Assembly (NCBI RefSeq): GCF_030412915.1
Contig: NZ_JAUHJR010000001.1
Span: forward strand, 186,001 to 250,000
DNA length: 64,000 bases
Reading direction: 5' to 3'
Source of the DNA: Nocardioides abyssi
GTDB lineage: Bacteria > Actinomycetota > Actinomycetes > Propionibacteriales > Nocardioidaceae
Part shown: positions 1 to 8,549 of the stretch, piece by piece
Numbering within the stretch: the stretch's first letter is position 1
How the letters are laid out: each line of letters begins with the position of its first letter
Program-made: the position numbers and the translations under genes
Notes under the pieces: model-generated
Seen by the model: the letters and a program-made list of their open reading frames with translations, nothing else
Databases searched by the model: none
Told to the model about the DNA's origin: nothing

Positions 1-118
1 CCTGGAGCGCGGCGGCCACGGCGACGGCGGCGAGCACCGCGGCCAGCAGCCGGCGGCGCGCCAGCACCGCGCGGCGTACCGCTCGGGCGGGACGGGTCAG
101 GCGGTTGGACAGGCGCAT
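1..118 (-). CDS. N-terminal fragment of a membrane-anchored protein (possibly SAF/CpaB-like), cut by window edge
   Basis: An open frame begins with ATG at 118 and runs off the left edge after 39 codons. The visible part is a basic N-terminus (MRLSNRLTRPARAVRR) followed by an Arg-rich stretch and an Ala/Val/Leu hydrophobic segment (about residues 24-38), like an uncleaved signal anchor. Many actinobacteria carry an SAF-domain (CpaB/RcpC-like) gene beside the FmdB zinc-ribbon gene, and this start resembles those N-termini, but no SAF residues are visible here. That function is inferred from position only. Confidence 0.5.
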   Translation of the reverse strand, partial: MRLSNRLTRPARAVRRAVLARRRLLAAVLAAVAVAAALQ

Positions 119-186
119 GCCCCGACGGTAGGAGGATCCGCGCCCGCGTGCGTCGCGCTCTCCACAGGCCCCGCCCGCCGGTCCCG

Positions 187-526
187 GCTGGTCGAGTAGC
201 GCGCGCTGGCGTCGCCCGGCTGATTGAGGAGCGCGCGCTGGCGCGCGTCTCGAAACCTGCCGCGGCGTGGGCCGCGCCGGCGTGGAGGTTTCGAGACGGT
301 TGCTGCGCAACCTCCTCAACCACCCGGGGCCTCTCCACAAGCCCCGCCGGTCGGTCTCGGATGGTTGAGGAGCGCGCGCTGGCGTCGCCCGGCTGGTTGA
401 GGAGCGCGCGCTGGCGTCGCCCGGCTGGTTGAGGAGCGCGCGCTGGCGCGCGTCTCGAAACCTGCCGCGGCGTGGGCTGCGCCGGCGTGGAGGTTTCGAG
501 ACGGTTGCTGCGCAACCTCCTCAACC
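187..526. repeat. Cluster of palindromic repeat elements with a 205-bp imperfect tandem duplication
   Basis: The gap from 119 to 543 contains no credible gene; 187-526 is filled with copies of one palindromic element. Two 35-nt copies lie on the plus strand (287-321, 492-526) and two 36-nt copies in inverse orientation (222-257, 427-462). All share the ends GGTTTCGAGAC and CTCCTCAACC but have different internal hairpins (GGTTG/CAACC against a GCGCGC-rich arm). Truncated half-copies at about 187, 363 and 395 form a 32-bp tandem array with the full copy at 427. Matching copies are offset by 205 bp, so the whole block has been duplicated. Such elements are dispersed in Nocardioides-type genomes as far as I recall; no transposase is present. 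Confidence 0.85.
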
Positions 527-543
527 ACCCGGGGCGGGTGGGG

Positions 544-873
544 TCAGGAGGCGGCGGGGGTGCTGCTCGAGGTGGTCGAGGCCGAGGAGGTCGAGCTCGA
601 CGAGGAGGAGCTGTCCGAGGACGAGGAGCCGGAGCTGCTCGACGAGCCCGAGGAGGACCCCGAGGCCGCGGTGTCGGTCGAGGAGGAGCCCGAGCGGCTG
701 TCGGTGCGGTAGAAGCCCGAGCCCTTGAAGACGACGCCGACAGCGTTGAACAGCTTGCGCAGGCGGCCGGAGCACTGGGGGCACTCGGTCAGGGCGTCGT
801 CGGAGAAGCTCTGGAACTGCTCGAAGGCGTGACCGCACTCGGTGCAGGCGTACTGGTAGGTCGGCAACGTCAT
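544..873 (-). CDS. FmdB-family zinc-ribbon protein with Ser-rich tail
   Basis: This is a 109-residue protein starting at ATG 873 (MTLPTYQYACTECGHAF). The N-terminal 60 residues form an FmdB/CxxC regulatory zinc ribbon: Cys10-x2-Cys13 and Cys31-x2-Cys34, followed by the usual 'FKGSGFY' block. The remainder is a low-complexity tail of mostly Ser with Thr, Ala, Gly and Asp, probably disordered. Family members are small putative nucleic-acid or metal-binding proteins of unresolved function. An in-frame upstream ATG at 915 would add 14 residues without homology to the family start, so 873 is preferred. The stop at 544 lies 18 bp from the repeat cluster. Confidence 0.85.
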   Translation of the reverse strand: MTLPTYQYACTECGHAFEQFQSFSDDALTECPQCSGRLRKLFNAVGVVFKGSGFYRTDSRSGSSSTDTAASGSSSGSSSSSGSSSSDSSSSSSSTSSASTTSSSTPAAS

Positions 874-962
874 CTCCGGGTCTGAGCAGAGGAGGGGGGT
901 GAGAGGTCTTGGCACTCTCGTCGTGCGACTGCCAATTCTACGGCACGGCAGAATGACGCACC

Positions 963-3608
963 ATGCCCGACCAGCAGACGCCCACCCCGCGCCGCCGGCG
1001 GCGGCCGCTGGCCGCGCTCCGCGCCTGGCCGCGCTGGGCCCGGGTCACCACCTACGTCGCCGCCGGACTGGTGCTGGTGCTGGTGGCGGGGGCAGTCACC
1101 CTCGGCGTGGTGCTGCGCCGTCCGCTGCCGGAGTGGTCGGGCACCGCCGAGCTGCCGGGCCTCGACGCCGAGGTGGAGGTGGTGCGCGACGAGCACGGCG
1201 TGCCGCAGGTCTACGCCGACACCCTCGACGACCTCATGCGGGCGCAGGGCTACGTGCAGGCGCAGGAGCGGTTCTTCGAGATGGACGTGCGCCGGCACGC
1301 GACGGCCGGTCGGTTGGCGGAGATGTTCGGCGAGGCGGGCCTGGCCAGCGACAAGGCCGTCCGCACGATGGGCTGGCGCCGGATCGCCGAGCGCGAGCTC
1401 GCGGTCGTGGCGCCGCGGACCCGCCAGGCGCTCGAGGCGTACGCCGCGGGCGTCAACGCCTACCTCGACGACCGGGCGCCGTCGCAGCTGGCGGTGGAGT
1501 ACTCCGTCCTCAACGCCTCCGGCCTCGGCTACCGGCCCGAGGACTGGTCGCCGGTGGACTCGCTGGCCTGGCTCAAGGCGATGGCGTGGGACCTGCGCGG
1601 CAACATGGGCGAGGAGGTCGACCGGGCGCTGACCGCCGCCGCGGTGGGCCGGGAGCGCGCGGAGGAGCTGTGGCCGGCGTACCCCTTCGACGAGCACGCG
1701 CCGATCGTCGACGGCGGCGCGGTCGTGGATGGCGTCTTCGAGCCGGAGGCCACGACGGGCGGCACCCGGCTGCCGCAGCGCCCGCCCTGGGGCGAACGGC
1801 GTGGTGACGCCGAATCCGGGGGCGGCCCCTGGGAGCCGGGGCTGCGACGCGTGCGGGCGGCCCTGGACGCGGTGCCCTCGTGGCTGGGCCGCGGCGACGG
1901 GATCGGCTCCAACAGCTGGGTCGTCGACGGGAAGCACTCCGCGACCGGCGAGCCGCTGCTGGCCAACGACCCGCACCTGGGCGCCTCGATGCCGGGAGTG
2001 TGGATGCAGATGGGCCTGCACTGCCGCACGGTCTCGGCCGCCTGCCCGCTGGAGGTCGCGGGCTTCACGTTCTCCGGCGTGCCCGGCGTGGTGATCGGCC
2101 ACAACGCCGACGTCGCGTGGGGCTTCACCAACCTCGGTCCGGACGTCTCCGACCTCTACCTCGAGCGGGTGGTCGGCGACGGCTACCGGTACGACGGCGA
2201 GGTGCTGCCGCTGCGGACCCGCACCGAGACGATCGAGGTGCGCGGCGCCGACCCGGTCACCATCGAGGTGCGCGCCACCCGCCACGGGCCGCTGCTCTCC
2301 GACGTCGACGACGACCTGGCGGCGGTCGCCGGGACGGGCCCCGCGACCGAGCAGGGCGAGCCCGAGGAGGAGCAGGCCGTCGCGCTGGCCTGGACGGCGC
2401 TCGAGCCGACGACGACCGCCGACGCGATCCTGGCGATGAACACCGCGACCGACTGGGACTCCTTCCGCGACGCGGCCTCGTCGTTCGCGGTGCCGGCGCA
2501 GAACCTGGTGTACGCCGACCGCGCCGGCCACATCGGCTACCAGGCCCCGGGTGTGGTGCCGGTCCGCAAGTCCGGCAACGACGGCCGGTGGCCGGCCGAG
2601 GGCTGGCGCCCGGAGGACGACTGGACGGGCGAGACGGTGCCGTTCGAGGGGCTGCCGCACGTGCTCGACCCCGAGGAGGGGTTCGTCGTCACCGCCAACC
2701 AGGCGGTCGTCGGCCAGGACTACCCCTACGCGCTCACCCAGGACTGGGACCGCGGCTACCGCTCCCAGCGCATCCGCGACCTGCTCGTCGCCGAGGGCGA
2801 GCTGTCGGTCGCGGAGATGCTCGACGTGCAGCTCGACGACCTCAACCCGATGGCCGCCACGCTCGTGCCCTACCTGCTCGACGTCGACCTGCCGCGCGGC
2901 TACGCCTCCGACGGGCAGCGGCTGCTGGCGGACTGGGACGGCTCGCAGCCCGCCGACAGCGCGCCCGCGGCGTACTACAACGTCGTGTGGCGCACCCTGC
3001 TCGAGCTGGCCTTCCACGACGAGCTGCCCGAGGAGGTGCGGCCCGACGGCGGGCAGCGCTGGTTCGCGGTGGTCAGCCGGTTGCTGCAGCGGCCCACCGA
3101 CCCGTGGTGGGACGACGTGACGACCGAGGACGTCGTGGAGCGGCGCGACGACGTGCTGCGCTCGGCCCTGCTCGAGGCGCGCGACGAGCTGACCCGGCTG
3201 CAGTCGCTGCACCCCGAGGACTGGTCGTGGGGCGGGCTGCACACCCTCGACCTCCGGTCGCCGACGCTGGGGGAATCCGGCATCGGGCCGGTGGAGGCGC
3301 TGGTCAACCGCGGCGGCTGGGAGGTGGGCGGCGGCTCGTCGGTCGTGGACGCGACCGCCTGGGACGCCGCCGAGGGGTACGCCGTCACGTCGGCGCCCTC
3401 GATGCGGATGGTCGTGTCGCTGGCCGACCTCGACGACTCGCGCTGGATCAACCTGACCGGCGTCTCCGGCCACCCGGCCAGCGGGCACTACACCGACCAG
3501 ACCGACCTGTGGGCCCGCGGGGAGACGATCGCGTGGCCGTTCAGCCGCGAGGCCGTCGAGGACGCGGGGGAGGACGTGCTCAGGCTGGTGCCGACCCGAA
3601 GCGGGTGA
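963..3608 (+). CDS. Penicillin acylase family protein (Ntn hydrolase), membrane-anchored
   Basis: This 881-residue protein belongs to the penicillin acylase/acyl-homoserine-lactone acylase family, which is made as a proenzyme and cut into two chains. A basic N-terminus precedes one membrane segment (about residues 30-50), so the enzyme is likely extracytoplasmic. The alpha-chain motif 'DEHGVPQVYADTLDDLMRAQ' follows. The autoproteolysis site is 'GIG-SNSW': Ser316 would become the N-terminal nucleophile of the beta chain, and 'LLANDPHLG' downstream is the usual family block. The C-terminal region has 'YAVTSAPSMRMVVSLADLD' and 'SGHPASGHYTDQ', also typical. The substrate (beta-lactam, acyl amide or lactone) cannot be told. 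Its last 29 bp overlap the convergent cyclo-ligase gene. Confidence 0.92.
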   Translation: MPDQQTPTPRRRRRPLAALRAWPRWARVTTYVAAGLVLVLVAGAVTLGVVLRRPLPEWSGTAELPGLDAEVEVVRDEHGVPQVYADTLDDLMRAQGYVQAQERFFEMDVRRHATAGRLAEMFGEAGLASDKAVRTMGWRRIAERELAVVAPRTRQALEAYAAGVNAYLDDRAPSQLAVEYSVLNASGLGYRPEDWSPVDSLAWLKAMAWDLRGNMGEEVDRALTAAAVGRERAEELWPAYPFDEHAPIVDGGAVVDGVFEPEATTGGTRLPQRPPWGERRGDAESGGGPWEPGLRRVRAALDAVPSWLGRGDGIGSNSWVVDGKHSATGEPLLANDPHLGASMPGVWMQMGLHCRTVSAACPLEVAGFTFSGVPGVVIGHNADVAWGFTNLGPDVSDLYLERVVGDGYRYDGEVLPLRTRTETIEVRGADPVTIEVRATRHGPLLSDVDDDLAAVAGTGPATEQGEPEEEQAVALAWTALEPTTTADAILAMNTATDWDSFRDAASSFAVPAQNLVYADRAGHIGYQAPGVVPVRKSGNDGRWPAEGWRPEDDWTGETVPFEGLPHVLDPEEGFVVTANQAVVGQDYPYALTQDWDRGYRSQRIRDLLVAEGELSVAEMLDVQLDDLNPMAATLVPYLLDVDLPRGYASDGQRLLADWDGSQPADSAPAAYYNVVWRTLLELAFHDELPEEVRPDGGQRWFAVVSRLLQRPTDPWWDDVTTEDVVERRDDVLRSALLEARDELTRLQSLHPEDWSWGGLHTLDLRSPTLGESGIGPVEALVNRGGWEVGGGSSVVDATAWDAAEGYAVTSAPSMRMVVSLADLDDSRWINLTGVSGHPASGHYTDQTDLWARGETIAWPFSREAVEDAGEDVLRLVPTRSG

Positions 3609-4173
3609 CCCCGCGCGGGGTCGCCGCGGCCAGCACCGCCCGGTCGTGCGGCTCGACCGGCACGTCCAGCCCGACCTCGTCCTCGCCGAGCAGCACGCAC
3701 GTGAACGTGCCGACCGGCACCCGGGCGAGCGCCCGGTCGTAGGACCCGCCGCCGCGGCCGAGCCGCATCCCCGTCGGCGAGACCGCGAGCCCCGGCACGA
3801 GCACCACGTCGGCGGTCGCGACCGCGTCCACGCCGAGCGAGTCCACCGGCTCCACCAGGCCCATCCGCGCCGGCGCGAGGGCGTCCGGCCCGCGCCAGGT
3901 GCCCCAGTCCAGGTCACCGTCCGAGAGCAGGCGCGGCAGCAGCACGCGCTTGCCGGCCGCCGCCAGGGCGTCGAGGAGGGCGGAGGTGCCGGGCTCGCTG
4001 CCGACCGAGACGTACGCCGCGACGGTCGCCGCGCGGCGTACCTCCGGGGTCGCGAGGAGGTGCTCGGCGGTGGCCCGCGCGTCCGCGCCCAGGTCGAGCA
4101 GGGAGCGCCGCCGGCGCGCGGTGAGCACCTGGTCGCGCAGGGCGGTCTTGGCGGGCAGTTGCCGGTCGCTCAC
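3580..4173 (-). CDS. 5-formyltetrahydrofolate cyclo-ligase
   Basis: This 197-residue enzyme converts 5-formyl-THF and ATP to 5,10-methenyl-THF, recycling a storage form of folate. The signature loop 'GRGGGSYDRAL' and the N-terminal 'KTALRDQVLTARRR' helix are clear. There are two adjacent GTG codons (4176 and 4173). I prefer 4173 because a TAGGCT -10 box (4185-4180) stands exactly 6 nt before it, as in other leaderless genes here. It is divergent from the UDP-glucose pyrophosphorylase gene, 23 bp away, and convergent with the acylase gene. This arrangement next to galU-like and moeA genes is common in actinobacteria. Confidence 0.93.
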   Translation of the reverse strand: MSDRQLPAKTALRDQVLTARRRRSLLDLGADARATAEHLLATPEVRRAATVAAYVSVGSEPGTSALLDALAAAGKRVLLPRLLSDGDLDWGTWRGPDALAPARMGLVEPVDSLGVDAVATADVVLVPGLAVSPTGMRLGRGGGSYDRALARVPVGTFTCVLLGEDEVGLDVPVEPHDRAVLAAATPRGVTRFGSAPA

Positions 4174-4179
4174 CACCCG

Positions 4180-4189
4180 AGCCTACGAT
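4180..4189. promoter_or_regulatory. Overlapping divergent -10 boxes for two leaderless genes
   Basis: On the plus strand TACGAT (4184-4189) stands 7 nt before ATG 4197. On the minus strand TAGGCT (4185-4180) stands 6 nt before GTG 4173. The two boxes share the TA at 4184-4185, so one melted region could serve both directions. There is no Shine-Dalgarno sequence before either start. Confidence 0.6.
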
Positions 4190-4196
4190 CGGCGGC

Positions 4197-5594
4197 ATGG
4201 GTAGTCCTGGCCTGGTGAAGGCACGCGAGAAGATGCTCGCCGCAGGCGTCGACGAGGTCGCGATCGAGACCTTTGCGCACTACTACCGGCTCCTCGAGCA
4301 CGGTGAGACCGGGATGATCCCGGAGTCGGCGATCGAGCCGGTCGACATGGAGTCGCTGGCCGACGTCGAGGTGCCGGCCGAGGCCGGTGCGGCGGCGCTG
4401 CGGACGACGGCGGTCATCAAGCTCAACGGCGGCCTCGGCACGTCGATGGGGATGGACCGGGCCAAGTCGCTGCTGTGCGTGCGGCGCGGGCTGTCGTTCC
4501 TCGACATCATCGCCCGCCAGGTGCTGCACCTGCGCAAGGCCCACGGCGCGACGCTGCCGCTGATCTTCATGAACAGCTTCCGCACCTCCGCCGACACGAT
4601 GGCGGCGCTGGCGCGCTACGAGGACCTGCCGGTCGAGGGCCTGCCGCTGGAGTTCCTGCAGAACAAGGAGCCCAAGCTCCTCACCACCGACCTCACCCCG
4701 GTGTCCTGGCCCAAGGACCCCGACCTCGAGTGGTGCCCGCCGGGCCACGGCGACCTCTACACCGCGCTGCGCGGCACCGGCCTGCTCGACCGGCTGCTCG
4801 AGGCCGGCTACGAGCGGGTCTTCGTCTCCAACTCCGACAACCTCGGCGCCGTGCCGGACCCGGCCGTGGCCGGCTGGTTCGCCCGCTCGGGCGCGCCGTT
4901 CGCGATCGAGGCCGTGCGCCGCACCCCCTCGGACCGCAAGGGCGGGCACTTCGCCCGCCGCCGCTCCGACGGCCGGATCGTGCTGCGCGAGACCGCGCAG
5001 ACCCTCGACGAGGACAAGGACGCGCTCGCCGACCTCGACCGGCACCAGTTCTGCTCGACCAACAACCTGTGGTTCGACCTGCGGGCGATGAAGGACGCGC
5101 TCGACGTCCGCGAGGGCATCCTCGGGCTGCCGATGATCCGCAACGTCAAGAACGTCGACCCCGGCGACACGTCCTCCCCCGAGGTCGTCCAGGTCGAGAC
5201 CGCGATGGGTGCCGCGATCGAGGTCTTCGAGGGCTCGCAGCTGATCGAGGTCGGCCGCGACCGGTTCGTGCCGGTCAAGACGACCAACGACCTGCTGGTG
5301 CTGCGCTCGGACGTCTACGACATCGGCCAGGACTTCGTGCTCGACCAGGTCGCGGGCGAGATCCCGTTCGTCGACCTCGACCCCGAGCACTACAAGCTGG
5401 TCGGCGAGTTCGACAAGCGCTTCCCCGAGGGCGCGCCCTCGATGCGCGAGGCGTCCTCGCTGCGGGTCGGCGGCGACTGGACCTTCGCCAGGGGGGTCTC
5501 GGTCGTCGGCGACGTACGCCTCGACGGCGCCTCGAACGGCCGCATCGACGCCGGCACCGTGCTCGGCGAGCCCTCCGCGTCCGCGGACGGGTGA
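4197..5594 (+). CDS. UTP--glucose-1-phosphate uridylyltransferase, UDPGP (eukaryotic-type) family
   Basis: This 465-residue enzyme makes UDP-glucose from UTP and glucose-1-phosphate for glycan and cell-wall precursors. The nucleotide-binding loop 'LNGGLGTSMG' with 'MDRAKSLL', then 'LEFLQNKEPKL' and 'WCPPGHGDLYTAL', places it in the UDPGP family rather than the bacterial GalU/NTP-transferase family. The C-terminal part contains left-handed-helix-like 'VSVVGDVRLDGASNGRIDAGTVLG'. The start is ATG 4197 with a leaderless TACGAT box. Its stop TGA overlaps the GTG of moeA. It is the first gene of a five-gene overlapping run that otherwise matches the mycobacterial galU-moeA-rimJ-glpR locus. Confidence 0.93.
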   Translation: MGSPGLVKAREKMLAAGVDEVAIETFAHYYRLLEHGETGMIPESAIEPVDMESLADVEVPAEAGAAALRTTAVIKLNGGLGTSMGMDRAKSLLCVRRGLSFLDIIARQVLHLRKAHGATLPLIFMNSFRTSADTMAALARYEDLPVEGLPLEFLQNKEPKLLTTDLTPVSWPKDPDLEWCPPGHGDLYTALRGTGLLDRLLEAGYERVFVSNSDNLGAVPDPAVAGWFARSGAPFAIEAVRRTPSDRKGGHFARRRSDGRIVLRETAQTLDEDKDALADLDRHQFCSTNNLWFDLRAMKDALDVREGILGLPMIRNVKNVDPGDTSSPEVVQVETAMGAAIEVFEGSQLIEVGRDRFVPVKTTNDLLVLRSDVYDIGQDFVLDQVAGEIPFVDLDPEHYKLVGEFDKRFPEGAPSMREASSLRVGGDWTFARGVSVVGDVRLDGASNGRIDAGTVLGEPSASADG

Positions 5595-6831
5595 CCGTGG
5601 CCGACCCGGCGCCGCGCACGGTCGACCAGCACCTCGCCGAGGTGCTGGCCGCGGTCGAGCCCCTGGCCCCGTCCCCGCAGCCGCTGATGGACGCCCTCGG
5701 GCTCGCGGCCGCCGAGGACGTCGTCGCCACGCTGCAGCTGCCGGGCTTCGACAACTCCGCGATGGACGGGTACGCCGTGCGGCTGGCCGACGTGGCCACC
5801 GCGACCGAGGAGTCGCCGGTCCACCTGCCGGTCGTCGGGGAGATCGGCGCCGGGCAGTCCTCCGGCCTGCTGGCGCTCGCGCCCGGCACCGCCGCCAAGA
5901 TCATGACCGGCGCACCGGTGCCGACCGGCGCGGACTGCGTGGTGCCCTACGAGTGGACCGACCGCGGCGTCGCGCAGGTCCGCGTCGAGCGCGCCCCGGC
6001 CGCCGGGCAGCACGTGCGGCGGGCCGGCGAGGACGTCGCGGTCGGCGACCTGCTGCTCGAGGCCGGCACCGTGCTCGGCCCCCGCCACCTCGGGCTGCTG
6101 GCCTCCGTCGGCCGGCCGACCGTGCTCGCCCGGCCCCGGCCGCGGGTCGTCATCCTCTCGACCGGCTCGGAGCTGCGGGAGCCCGGCCAGCCGCTGGGCA
6201 CCGACTCGATCTACGACGGCAACTCCTTCCTGCTCGCCGCGTCCGCGCGCCGCGCCGGGGCGATCGCCTACCGCGTGGGGATCGTCCCCGACGAGCCGCG
6301 CGCGTTCCTCGACGCGCTGGAGGACCAGCTGGTCCGCGCCGACGTCGTGGTCACCTCCGGCGGGGTCTCCCAGGGCGACTTCGACGTCGTCAAGGAGGCG
6401 CTGCGCCCGCACGGGGTGTGGTTCGGGCCGGTCGCGATGCAGCCGGGCAAGCCGCAGGGCTTCGGCTTCGTCGGCGAGGACCGCGTGCCGATCTTCACGC
6501 TCCCGGGCAACCCGGTCTCCTCCTACATCTCCTTCGAGACCTTCGTCCTCCCGGCGCTGCGCAAGCTGATGGGCCTGCTCCCACACGCCCGTCCCCAGGT
6601 CCGCGCCCGGCTGACCCACGCCGTCACCTCCCCGCCCGGCAAGCGGCAGTTCCTGCGCGGCGAGCTCGACGTCACCGGCGCCGGCGTGCAGGTCGCGCCG
6701 GTCGGTGGGCCCGGCTCGCACCTGGTCGGCGACCTCGCCGCGTCCGACTGCCTGATCGTCGTCCCCGACGACGTCACCGCCCTGGCCGCCGGCGACACGG
6801 TGTCGGTGGTCCGGCTCGACGAGGAGTTCTG

Positions 6832-6832
<1 letters not shown>
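5591..6832 (+). CDS. moeA: Molybdopterin molybdotransferase
   Basis: This 413-residue MoeA/Glp protein inserts molybdate into adenylylated molybdopterin, the last step of molybdenum-cofactor synthesis. Visible motifs are 'PGFDNSAMDGYAVR' near the N-terminus, 'KIMTGAPVPTGADCVVPYE', 'LSTGSEL', 'VVTSGGVSQGDFD' and 'TLPGNPVSSY'. Domains run as in family members: MoeA N-terminal (about 10-170), MoCF-binding (about 180-320) and a C-terminal beta domain. The start GTG 5591 overlaps the upstream stop (GTGA); a second GTG at 5597 is possible. The stop overlaps the ATG of moaC. Translation is therefore probably coupled through uridylyltransferase, moeA, moaC and mog. Confidence 0.95.
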
Positions 6833-7313
<481 letters not shown>

Positions 7314-7317
<4 letters not shown>

Positions 7318-7844
7318 CCGACGCTGCTGCCGGCGCCGGCGGGTTGCCGGCCGCGGTCGTCGTGGCGTCCAACCGCGCGGCGGCCGGGGTGTACGACGAC
7401 ACGACCGGCCCGCTCATCGTCACCTGGCTGACCGGGCTCGGCTTCGCGGTCGGCCCGCCCGCCGTCGTGCCCGACGGCGAGCCGGTGGGCGAGGCGATCC
7501 GCGCCGCCGTCGACGCCGGCGCCCGGGTCGTGCTGACCACCGGCGGCACCGGCCTCACCCCGACCGACCGCACGCCCGACGTCACCCGCCCGCTCCTGGA
7601 CCGGGAGGTGCCCGGCATCGCCGAGGCGATCCGCGCCCACGGCACCGCCAAGGGCGTCGCCACCGCGGCGCTGTCGCGCGGGCTGGCCGGCGTGGTGGGT
7701 ACCTGCCTGGTCGTGAACCTCCCCGGCTCCCGCGGCGGCGTCAAGGACGGCCTGGCCGTGCTCGAGCCGCTGCTGGTCCACGCCGTCGAGCAGGTCGTCG
7801 GCAGCGACCACCCGCGCGAGGGGACGGCGGGGGAGCCGGCGTGA
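7314..7844 (+). CDS. MogA/MoaB-family molybdopterin adenylyltransferase
   Basis: This 176-residue protein activates molybdopterin by adenylylation before MoeA loads molybdenum. The MoCF-binding fold is shown by 'VVVASNRAAAGVYDD', 'VVLTTGGTGLTPTDRTPD' and 'LVVNLPGSRGGVKDGL'. The GTG at 7314 overlaps the moaC stop (GTGA), and the stop at 7842-7844 overlaps the GTG of the acetyltransferase gene. Length and position with moeA and moaC strongly support a role in cofactor assembly; whether to call it mog or moaB cannot be decided from sequence alone. Confidence 0.92.
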
Positions 7845-8446
7845 GCCGCGCCTGGCCGGTCCGGCTGACCTCACGCGGGGTGACGCTGCGGCCGCTGTCG
7901 TACGCCGACGCCGGCCCGTGGCGCTCGGCCCGCAGCCGCAACGCCGCGTGGCTGCTGCCGTGGGACGCGACCGTCCCGCCCGGCGGCGACGCCCGCCCGA
8001 CGTCGTACCGCTCGCTCGTCCGGCGGCTGCACTCCCAGGCCCGCCAGGGGGTGACCTACCCCTTCGCGGTCGAGGTCGACGACACCTTCGCCGGCCAGCT
8101 CACCGTCAACAACGTGGTGCGCGGGTCGGCGCTGTTCGCTTCGATCGGCTACTGGCTCGACCGCGACTTCGCCGGCCGCGGGGTGATGCCGCGCGCGGTC
8201 GCCCTGGCCGTCGACCACTGCTTCACCTCCGTCGGCCTGCACCGCGTCGAGATCGCGATCCGGCCGGAGAACTCCAACTCGCTGCGCGTCGTGGAGAAGC
8301 TCGGCATCCGCGAGATCGGCTACGCCCCCCGCTACCTCCACATCGACGGCGCCTGGCGCGACCACCGGCTCTACGCGATCACCGCCGAGGAGTGCCCCGG
8401 CGGGCTGCTGGCCCGCCTCGACGCGGGGGCCGGCCCGGACATGTGA
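7841..8446 (+). CDS. GNAT N-acetyltransferase, RimJ/RimL-like
   Basis: This 201-residue acetyltransferase of the GNAT_3 (RimJ/RimL) type usually acetylates N-terminal alanine or serine of ribosomal or other proteins. Family features are 'GVTLRPLSYADAGPWRSARSRN' near the start, the acetyl-CoA region 'DFAGRGVMPRAVALAVDHCF', and 'GLHRVEIAIRPENSNSLRVV'. The start GTG overlaps the previous stop by 4 bp. The same gene order (uridylyltransferase, moeA, rimJ-like, glpR) occurs in mycobacteria, which supports a fixed locus rather than a recent insertion. The substrate is unknown. Confidence 0.9.
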   Translation: MSRAWPVRLTSRGVTLRPLSYADAGPWRSARSRNAAWLLPWDATVPPGGDARPTSYRSLVRRLHSQARQGVTYPFAVEVDDTFAGQLTVNNVVRGSALFASIGYWLDRDFAGRGVMPRAVALAVDHCFTSVGLHRVEIAIRPENSNSLRVVEKLGIREIGYAPRYLHIDGAWRDHRLYAITAEECPGGLLARLDAGAGPDM

Positions 8447-8536
8447 CGGCGGCGGCGCGACCCACGGACCACACCAGTCACAGCAGCCATTTGCGACACA
8501 CCCCTTGACATCGGCCCCAGCAGCGGTCCGCGCACC

Positions 8537-8542
8537 TACGCT
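8537..8542 (+). promoter_or_regulatory. -10 box of leaderless sepX
   Basis: TACGCT lies 7 nt before GTG 8550 and there is no ribosome-binding site, the usual layout of an actinobacterial leaderless transcript. This decides the start against an in-frame TTG at 8505, which is part of a TTGACA hexamer 26 nt upstream of the -10 and thus too far away to pair with it. Confidence 0.6.
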
Positions 8543-8549
8543 CGGCTCC

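Noticed and set aside
362-457. Three regularly spaced 32-bp units that might suggest a CRISPR array
   Set aside because: The units are contiguous tandem copies with no distinct spacers, and there are no cas genes; they belong to the palindromic element cluster.
870-3917. A 1015-codon open frame on the minus strand opposite the acylase gene
   Set aside because: It is Arg/Gly/His-rich shadow coding from high GC content, covers two well-supported genes and shows no domain motifs.
8505-8510. TTGACA as a -35 box for sepX
   Set aside because: It is 26 bp from the TACGCT -10, outside the 16-19 bp range; the TTG is also an unlikely start codon given the leaderless GTG at 8550.
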